DNA from: Micromonospora haikouensis
GTDB taxonomy: Bacteria > Actinomycetota > Actinomycetes > Mycobacteriales > Micromonosporaceae
Direction: 5' to 3'
DNA length: 64,000 bases
Assembly (NCBI RefSeq): GCF_900091595.1
Contig: NZ_FMCW01000023.1
Location: 62,001 to 126,000, forward strand
This document shows, in pieces, positions 58,756-64,000 of this stretch. Every line of letters begins with the position of its first letter. Positions within the stretch are counted from its first letter, which is position 1. The notes beneath the pieces were generated by a model. The model did no database searches, was not told the DNA's origin, and saw only the letters and a list, made by a program, of their open reading frames with translations. Both the position numbers and the translations under genes were made by a program.

Positions 58756-58772
58756 AAAGGTCGAGGCGCGGC

Positions 58773-59492
58773 CTAGAGACCGCGGGTGGGTGCGGCCGGG
58801 CGCGCGTCGCCCGAGGCCGCCACCTCGATGAGGTACGGGTTGCTCGCGCGCTCGCGGCCGATGGTGGTCGCGGGGCCGTGGCCGGGCAGCACCACCGTGT
58901 CGTCGGCCAGCGGGAGGATCTTGTCGCGCAGGCTGGTGAGCATCCGGGGCATGCTGCCGCCCCACAGGTCGGTGCGGCCGATCGAGCCGGCGAAGAGCAC
59001 GTCGCCGGAGAGGCAGACCTGCTCGGCCTCCCACTCCGAGCCCTCGCCCGGCAGCCGGAACAGCACCGACCCGCCGGTATGGCCAGGGGCGTGGTCGACG
59101 GTGATCTCCAGCCCGGCGAGCGACAAGGTCGCGCCGTCGGTCAGCTCGGCGACGTCGTCGGGCTCCGAGTAGGGCAGCCGGCCGCCGAAGAGCCCGCGGA
59201 GGTCCATCGACAGCCCTTTGGCCGGATCGGCCAGCAGCTCCCGGTCCTCCGGGTGGACGTACGCGGTGACGCCCCGCGCGCCGCAGACCGGCGCGACGGA
59301 GAACGTGTGGTCGAGGTGGCCGTGGGTGAGCAGCACGGCGGCAGGGTGCAGGCGATGCTCGGCGAGGACGGCGTCGAGCCGGTCGATCACCCCGATGCCC
59401 GGGTCGACCACCACGCACTGCTCCCCCGGCCCGGTCGCCACCACATAGCAGTTGGTGCCGAAGGCGTCCGCGGGAAAGCTCGCCACGAGCAC
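58773..59492 (-). CDS. MBL-fold metallo-hydrolase (glyoxalase II-like)
   Basis: A 239-residue metallo-beta-lactamase-fold hydrolase. The metal motif THGHLDHT (near 56-63), DHAPGHTGGSV (His near 137), SGDVLFAGSIGRTDL with the bridging Asp, and the final LPGHGPAT His are all present, so two metal ions should bind. Such proteins beside hisS and relA are commonly annotated as hydroxyacylglutathione hydrolases, but actinobacteria use mycothiol, so the substrate is open. The GTG 59492 follows AAGGGGAG; the upstream frame is not coding. Confidence 0.88.
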   Translation of the reverse strand: MLVASFPADAFGTNCYVVATGPGEQCVVVDPGIGVIDRLDAVLAEHRLHPAAVLLTHGHLDHTFSVAPVCGARGVTAYVHPEDRELLADPAKGLSMDLRGLFGGRLPYSEPDDVAELTDGATLSLAGLEITVDHAPGHTGGSVLFRLPGEGSEWEAEQVCLSGDVLFAGSIGRTDLWGGSMPRMLTSLRDKILPLADDTVVLPGHGPATTIGRERASNPYLIEVAASGDARPAAPTRGL

Positions 59493-59748
59493 GGCGCTCC
59501 CCTTCCGTCGCTGTCTAGCCTGCACGGGAAGCCTAGCCGCAGCGGCGGGCGGATCGCGCCGGCCCACCCGCCCCCGTGGCACCACCGGCCCAGTGAGCAA
59601 CTCCGATAAAGCCAGCCCGGACCTCGTACACCACTTTCCCAGCCGCTACCCGTACACTCTGGCGGGCGTGTGGCGTGGCGCACGTGGCACCCGACGGGGC
59701 GCGACGCCGACCGCCGGTGACCATCAGGGTAGAGGAAGGGGAGCACGG

Positions 59749-60624
59749 GTGGCTTCCAGCAGGGACCGGCAGCGCAAACTGGCGCGGGCCAAGCTCGACC
59801 GGCAGCTGGCGCGACGGGCCGCCCGGACCAGACGCCGACGGCAGATCCAGGCCGGTGTCGGCGCCGCCGTGGTGCTCGTGCTGATCGTGGCCGGTTCGGC
59901 CTGGGCGCTGGGCGCCTTCGACGACGACCCGAAGCAGGACACGGCCGCCGAGGACGTCTGCCTCTGGACGCCGCAGGACGCCACCGCGAACACCAACCTC
60001 AAGGACGTGGGCACCCCGGCCACCCAGGGCCTGCCGACCTCCGGCACCCGGGCACTGACCGTCACCACCAACCAGGGCGCCCCGATCACCGCCGAGCTGG
60101 ACCTCGCGTCGGCCCCGTGCGCCGGGGCGAGCATCGCCCACCTGGCGAGCAAGGGCTTCTACGACAACACGAAGTGCCACGAGATCACCTCCGAGGGCGC
60201 GCTGCGCTGCGGCGACCCGAGCGGCACCGGGCTGGGCGGCCCGACGTACTCGTTCTACGACGAGAACGTCCCGGTGGCCCCCGAGGCCAGCCCGTCGGCG
60301 AGCCCCGCGCCCGACCAGCCCCCGGCGTACCCGAAGGGCACGGTGGCGATGGTCGCCAACCCGCCGGGCGCCAACGGCAGCCAGTTCCTGATCTTCTTCA
60401 AGGACTTCGACCCGGACAAGCCGGCCTACCCGGTGATCGGGAAGGTCACCGGCGGCCTGGACGTGGTCACGAAGATCGGTGCCCTGCAGACCGTGGACAA
60501 TGGGAGCGGAGCCAAGGTCAAGCCGAAGACCGACGTGGTGATCCAGAGTCTCACCGTCGGCGAGCCGACGACCGCGCCGGCCCCGGCCCCCAGCGGCGCG
60601 TCGGCCAGCCCCAGCGCCGGCTGA
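59749..60624 (+). CDS. Membrane-anchored cyclophilin-type PPIase (active Arg lost)
   Basis: A 291-residue protein with a basic cytoplasmic start (RQRKLARAKLDRQLARRAARTRRRR), one transmembrane helix at about 45-63, and an extracytoplasmic cyclophilin domain. Cyclophilin signatures are KGTVAMVANPPGANGSQFLIFF and FPVIGKVTGG-like YPVIGKVTGGLDVV. The catalytic FHR motif reads CHEI, so the key arginine is glutamate, and activity is doubtful. Four cysteines (VCLW, PCAG, KCHE, RCGD) match the paralogue, suggesting disulfides. A Ser/Pro insert lies near 178-190 and a Pro/Ala/Ser tail ends the protein. GTG start with AGGAAGGGGAG. Confidence 0.85.
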   Translation: MASSRDRQRKLARAKLDRQLARRAARTRRRRQIQAGVGAAVVLVLIVAGSAWALGAFDDDPKQDTAAEDVCLWTPQDATANTNLKDVGTPATQGLPTSGTRALTVTTNQGAPITAELDLASAPCAGASIAHLASKGFYDNTKCHEITSEGALRCGDPSGTGLGGPTYSFYDENVPVAPEASPSASPAPDQPPAYPKGTVAMVANPPGANGSQFLIFFKDFDPDKPAYPVIGKVTGGLDVVTKIGALQTVDNGSGAKVKPKTDVVIQSLTVGEPTTAPAPAPSGASASPSAG

Positions 60625-60694
60625 CCCGGCTCCCCCACACCCCACAGCCTTTTGCGGCACCGGCCGCGCCCGAGACAGTCCAGGAGGATCGACC

Positions 60695-61534
60695 GTGACG
60701 TCCACCAGAGAGCGGCAGCGCGCGGCGGCGCGCGCCCGGCTCGAGCGGGAGATGGCCGAGCGCGCGGCCAGGGCCCGCAAGCGCCGGCAGACGCAGGCGA
60801 TCGTCGGGGCCGGGGCGGCCCTGCTGCTCGTGGTCGCCGGCACCGTCTGGCTCGCCGCCAGCATCGGCGGCGACGACGACAAGAAGCAGGACACCGCCGC
60901 CGCCCCCGGCTTCGTGCAGTGCGCCTGGACCGAGGTCCCCAAGGAGCAGCGGACCAAGGAGATCAAGGACGTCGGGCTGCCGGCCGCCCAGCAACCGAAC
61001 ACGGGCACCCAGACCCTGACGTTCGACACCAACCTGGGCCCGATCACCGCCAAGGTCGACCGGGCGGCCGCGCCGTGCACCGCCGCGAGCTTCACCCACC
61101 TGGCGAGCAAGAACTTCCTCGACAACACCAAGTGCCACCGCCTGGTCACCGAGGGCATCAAGGTGCTCCAGTGCGGCGACCCGAGCGCCACCGGCAAGGG
61201 CTGGCGGGACACCGACGGCACCGGCGGCCCGAGCTACCGGATGGCCGAGGAGAACCTGCCGACCGACAAGCGCCCGCCGTACCCGGAGGGGGTCATCGCG
61301 ATGGCCAACTCGGGGCAGCCGGGCAGCACGGGCAGCCAGTTCTTCATCGTCTACGGCGACTCGCCGCTGGACGCGAACTACACCGTCCTGGGCACCATCA
61401 CCGGCGGGATGGACATCGTCAAGGACGTCGCGAAGGCCGGAGACGACGGCGCGTACGCCCAGCAGGCCGGCGGCGGCCACCCCAAGAAGGAGGTCGTCAT
61501 CAAGAAGATGACGATGAGCGAGGCGCAGGGCTGA
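60695..61534 (+). CDS. Membrane-anchored cyclophilin-type PPIase
   Basis: A 279-residue paralogue of the upstream gene, with the same basic start, a transmembrane helix near 36-55, and an extracytoplasmic cyclophilin domain. The catalytic arginine is present here (KCHRLVTEG), and EGVIAMANSGQPGSTGSQFFIVY is intact, so this copy should be the active prolyl isomerase. The four cysteines of the paralogue are conserved (VQCAW, PCTA, KCHR, QCGD). The GTG follows CAGGAGG. It ends at a strong hairpin facing relA. Predicted role: folding of secreted proteins. Confidence 0.9.
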   Translation: MTSTRERQRAAARARLEREMAERAARARKRRQTQAIVGAGAALLLVVAGTVWLAASIGGDDDKKQDTAAAPGFVQCAWTEVPKEQRTKEIKDVGLPAAQQPNTGTQTLTFDTNLGPITAKVDRAAAPCTAASFTHLASKNFLDNTKCHRLVTEGIKVLQCGDPSATGKGWRDTDGTGGPSYRMAEENLPTDKRPPYPEGVIAMANSGQPGSTGSQFFIVYGDSPLDANYTVLGTITGGMDIVKDVAKAGDDGAYAQQAGGGHPKKEVVIKKMTMSEAQG

Positions 61535-61560
61535 CCGCCCGCCCCACCCCGCACGACGAA

Positions 61561-61588
61561 GCGCCCGCCGGTCACCACCGGCGGGCGC
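61561..61588. terminator. Bidirectional terminator between the cyclophilin gene and relA
   Basis: A perfect 12-bp stem (GCGCCCGCCGGT / ACCGGCGGGCGC) with a four-base loop lies in the gap between convergent genes. Flanking AGCG/GCTG bases extend it slightly. Confidence 0.8.
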
Positions 61589-61616
61589 TGTCGTGTCCGG
61601 GGCCCTGCTGAGCGGC

Positions 61617-64000
61617 TCAGGACCCCGAGGTGACCCGGTAGGCGTCGAACACCCCGTCGACCTTGCGGACGGCGGCCAGCAGGTGCCCCAGGTGCTTCGG
61701 GTCGGCCATCTCGAAGCTGAACCGGCTCACCGCCACCCGGTCGCGGGTGGTGGTGACCGTCGCGGAGAGGATGTTGACCCGCTCCTCGGAGAGCACCCGG
61801 GTGACGTCCGCGAGGAGCTTGTGCCGGTCGAGGGCCTCGACCTGGATGGCCACCAGGAACGTGGAGGCGGAGGTGAGCTTCCAGCTGACCTCGACCACCC
61901 GCTCGGCCTGGGCCCGCAGGTCCTCGGCGTTGGCGCAGTCGTCGCGGTGCACGCTGACCCCGCCGGAGCGGGTGACGAACCCGAAGACCGAGTCGGGCGG
62001 CACCGGGGTGCAGCAGCGGGCCAGCTTGATCCACACGTCGCTGACGCCCCGCACCACCACACCCGGGTCGGCGCTGCTCTGCCGGCTGCGCGGCGGCCGG
62101 GTGGCCACGGCGGTCTCGGCGATGTCCTCCGCCGCGCCCTCCTCGCCCCCGTAGGCGGCCATCAGCTTCTGCACCACCGACTGCGCGGAGACCTGGCTGT
62201 CGCCGACCGCCGCGTACAGCGACGCCACGTCGGCCAGGTGCAGATCCCGCGCGATGGCCATCAGCGCGTCGGAGGTGAGCATCCGCTGCAACGGCATGCC
62301 CTGCTTGCGCATCGCCTTGACGATCGCGTCCTTGCCGGCCTCGATCGCCTCCTCGCGCCGCTCCTTGTTGAAGTATTGCCGGATCTTCGTGCGCGCCCGG
62401 GGGCTCTTCACGAAGCCCAGCCAGTCCTGCGTCGGCCCGGCCGTGTCCGACTTCGACGTGAAGATCTCGATCACGTCGCCGTTGGACAGCGTCGACTCCA
62501 ACGGCACCAGCTTGCCGTTGACCCGCGCCCCGATGCACTTGTGCCCGACCTCGGTGTGCACCGCGTACGCGAAGTCCACCGGCGTCGACCCCGTCGGCAG
62601 CGGGATGACGTCACCCTTGGGGGTGAAGACGTACACCTCCTGACTCGACAGGTCGAACCGCAACGCGTCGAGGAACTCGCTCGGGTCGGCGGCCTCCCGC
62701 TGCCAGTCCAGCAGCTGCCGCAGCCACGTCATCTCGTCGATGTGCGCGGGCGGGCCGACGATCTGGGTGCCCTTGTGCTCCTTGTACTTCCAGTGGGCGG
62801 CGATGCCGAACTCGGCGGTGCGGTGCATCGCGTACGTGCGGATCTGCATCTCCACCGGCTTGCCGGTGGGCCCGATGACCGTCGTGTGCAGCGACTGGTA
62901 CATGTTGAACTTGGGCATCGCGATGTAGTCCTTGAACCGGCCCGGCACGGGCTGCCAGTTCGCGTGGATCACGCCCAGCGCGGCGTAGCAGTCGCGCACC
63001 GTGTCGACCAGGATCCGCACCCCGACCAGGTCGTAGATGTCGTTGAAGTCGCGGCCCCGCACGATCATCTTCTGGTAGATCGAGTAGAGGTGCTTCGGCC
63101 GGCCCGTCGTCTCCGCCTTGATCTTGGCGGCCTTCAGGTCGGTGCCCACCTTCTGCGTCACCTGACGCAGCAGCGACTCCCGCTGCGGCTGGTGCTCCCC
63201 GATCAGGCGCAGGATCTCCTCGTACCGCTTCGGGAACAGCGTGCCGAAGGCGAGGTCCTCCAGCTCCCACTTGATCGTGTTCATGCCGAGGCGGTGCGCC
63301 AGCGGCGCCAGGATCTCCAGCGTCTCCTTCGCCTTCTGCTCCCGCTTCGGCGCGGGCAGGAAGGAGAGGGTGCGCATGTTGTGCAGCCGGTCGGCCAGCT
63401 TGATCACCAGGACCCGCGGGTCCTTCGCCATCGCCACGACCATCTTGCGGATCGTCTCCGCCTTCGCGGCGTCGCCGAGCTTGACCTTGTCGAGCTTGGT
63501 CACCCCGTCGACGAGCAGGGTCACCTCGGGGCCGAAGTCGACCTTCATCTGGTCGAGGGTGTATTCGGTGTCCTCGATCGTGTCGTGCAGCAGCGCGGCG
63601 ACCAGCGTCGTGGTGTCCATGCCCAGGTTGGCCAGGATGGTGGCCACCGCGAGCGGATGGGTGATGTACGGGTCGCCGGACTTGCGGTATTGACCGGAGT
63701 GCCAGCGGTTGGCGGTGTCGAACGCGGTCTGGATCAGCTTCGCGTCGGCCTTCGGGTGGTTCTCCCGGTGGCTGGAGATCAGCGGCTCCAGCACCTCGCT
63801 GACCTGCGAGGTTTGCCAGGGCGCGTTGAACCGGGCCAGCCTCGCCCGCACCCGCCGCCCGGTGGGCGCGTTGGAGAGGGCGAAGCCGCCGCTCGGCGAC
63901 GGATCGCCGGTGAGCTGCGACGGATCGTCGGCGGCGTCGGCCGGGAACAACGACGCCCCGGCACCCGCCGCCGCGCCGTCGGCGGACCCGGAGCCCGCGC
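61617..64000 (-). CDS. relA: Bifunctional (p)ppGpp synthetase/hydrolase RelA/SpoT (5' end outside window)
   Basis: At least 790 residues of a Rel enzyme that makes and degrades (p)ppGpp. The HD hydrolase domain shows [32 protein letters not shown] and RLHNMRTL. The synthetase domain has [39 protein letters not shown] and EMQIRT. TGS ([24 protein letters not shown]), zinc-finger-like ([11 protein letters not shown]) and ACT domains follow. The only near-start in the window is TTG 63950 and the frame remains open to the edge, so the true start lies outside. The visible N-terminus is Ala/Gly-rich. Confidence 0.96.
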   Translation of the reverse strand, partial: AGSGSADGAAAGAGASLFPADAADDPSQLTGDPSPSGGFALSNAPTGRRVRARLARFNAPWQTSQVSEVLEPLISSHRENHPKADAKLIQTAFDTANRWHSGQYRKSGDPYITHPLAVATILANLGMDTTTLVAALLHDTIEDTEYTLDQMKVDFGPEVTLLVDGVTKLDKVKLGDAAKAETIRKMVVAMAKDPRVLVIKLADRLHNMRTLSFLPAPKREQKAKETLEILAPLAHRLGMNTIKWELEDLAFGTLFPKRYEEILRLIGEHQPQRESLLRQVTQKVGTDLKAAKIKAETTGRPKHLYSIYQKMIVRGRDFNDIYDLVGVRILVDTVRDCYAALGVIHANWQPVPGRFKDYIAMPKFNMYQSLHTTVIGPTGKPVEMQIRTYAMHRTAEFGIAAHWKYKEHKGTQIVGPPAHIDEMTWLRQLLDWQREAADPSEFLDALRFDLSSQEVYVFTPKGDVIPLPTGSTPVDFAYAVHTEVGHKCIGARVNGKLVPLESTLSNGDVIEIFTSKSDTAGPTQDWLGFVKSPRARTKIRQYFNKERREEAIEAGKDAIVKAMRKQGMPLQRMLTSDALMAIARDLHLADVASLYAAVGDSQVSAQSVVQKLMAAYGGEEGAAEDIAETAVATRPPRSRQSSADPGVVVRGVSDVWIKLARCCTPVPPDSVFGFVTRSGGVSVHRDDCANAEDLRAQAERVVEVSWKLTSASTFLVAIQVEALDRHKLLADVTRVLSEERVNILSATVTTTRDRVAVSRFSFEMADPKHLGHLLAAVRKVDGVFDAYRVTSGS

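Overview
The window looks like chromosomal core DNA of a very high-GC actinobacterium, most likely a Micromonospora or close Micromonosporaceae relative. The reasons are the extreme GC bias, many GTG starts, actinobacterial marker genes (bldD with its cyclic-di-GMP signature, mihF, an unsplit coaBC, two septum-formation lipoproteins), the actinobacterial order of the pyr, aro and alaS-yqgF-mltG-aroE clusters, and short dispersed palindromic repeats that I associate from memory with this family. No rRNA, tRNA, CRISPR array, prophage or transposase was seen. Both edge genes are cut: a response regulator on the left and a RelA/SpoT enzyme on the right.

Region 1 (1-7.3 kb): response regulator start, rpe, two tandem septum-formation lipoproteins on the plus strand, then the minus-strand translation cluster def-fmt-rsmB. 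Upstream of def is an unusual protein joining a CMP-kinase-like domain to a ParB-like domain. Region 2 (7.3-24 kb): one long minus-strand housekeeping run. In transcription order it is pyrR-pyrB-pyrC-carA-carB-pyrD-bioA-pyrF (UMP synthesis with a biotin gene embedded), then mihF, a degenerate guanylate kinase, rpoZ, coaBC, metK and a helicase-degenerate priA. A PyrR-binding RNA loop sits at the head of the operon. Region 3 (24-31 kb): divergent bldD, then nusB, efp, aroQ, aroB, aroK and aroC (minus). A plus-strand DUF2243/CtaG pair splits aroK from aroB.

Region 4 (31-36 kb) is accessory. It has three regulator-like genes that all lack the N-terminal DNA-binding half expected for their families, a secreted glycerophosphodiester phosphodiesterase, and two long hairpin elements. 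Region 5 (36-47.3 kb): aroE, mltG, yqgF, alaS, DUF6167 and DUF948 proteins, a 1167-residue proline-rich membrane protein, and rarA. Region 6 (47.3-57 kb) is a mixed accessory region: an MFS exporter with its ArsR-type regulator and a clear operator, an SDR-type reductase, aspS, a DUF998 protein bracketed by inverted repeats, a second MFS protein, a secreted serine protease and an acyl-ACP desaturase under a perfect 31-bp palindrome. Region 7 (57-64 kb): hisS, an MBL-fold hydrolase, two membrane-anchored cyclophilins and relA.

The most notable points are the kinase-ParB fusion, the guanylate kinase without its P-loop lysine, a five-copy family of about 54-bp palindromic repeats (two copies supply stop codons and two bracket one gene in inverted orientation), an in-frame repeat insertion in pyrC, and several very clean operators. 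No complete new multigene system could be demonstrated from sequence alone.
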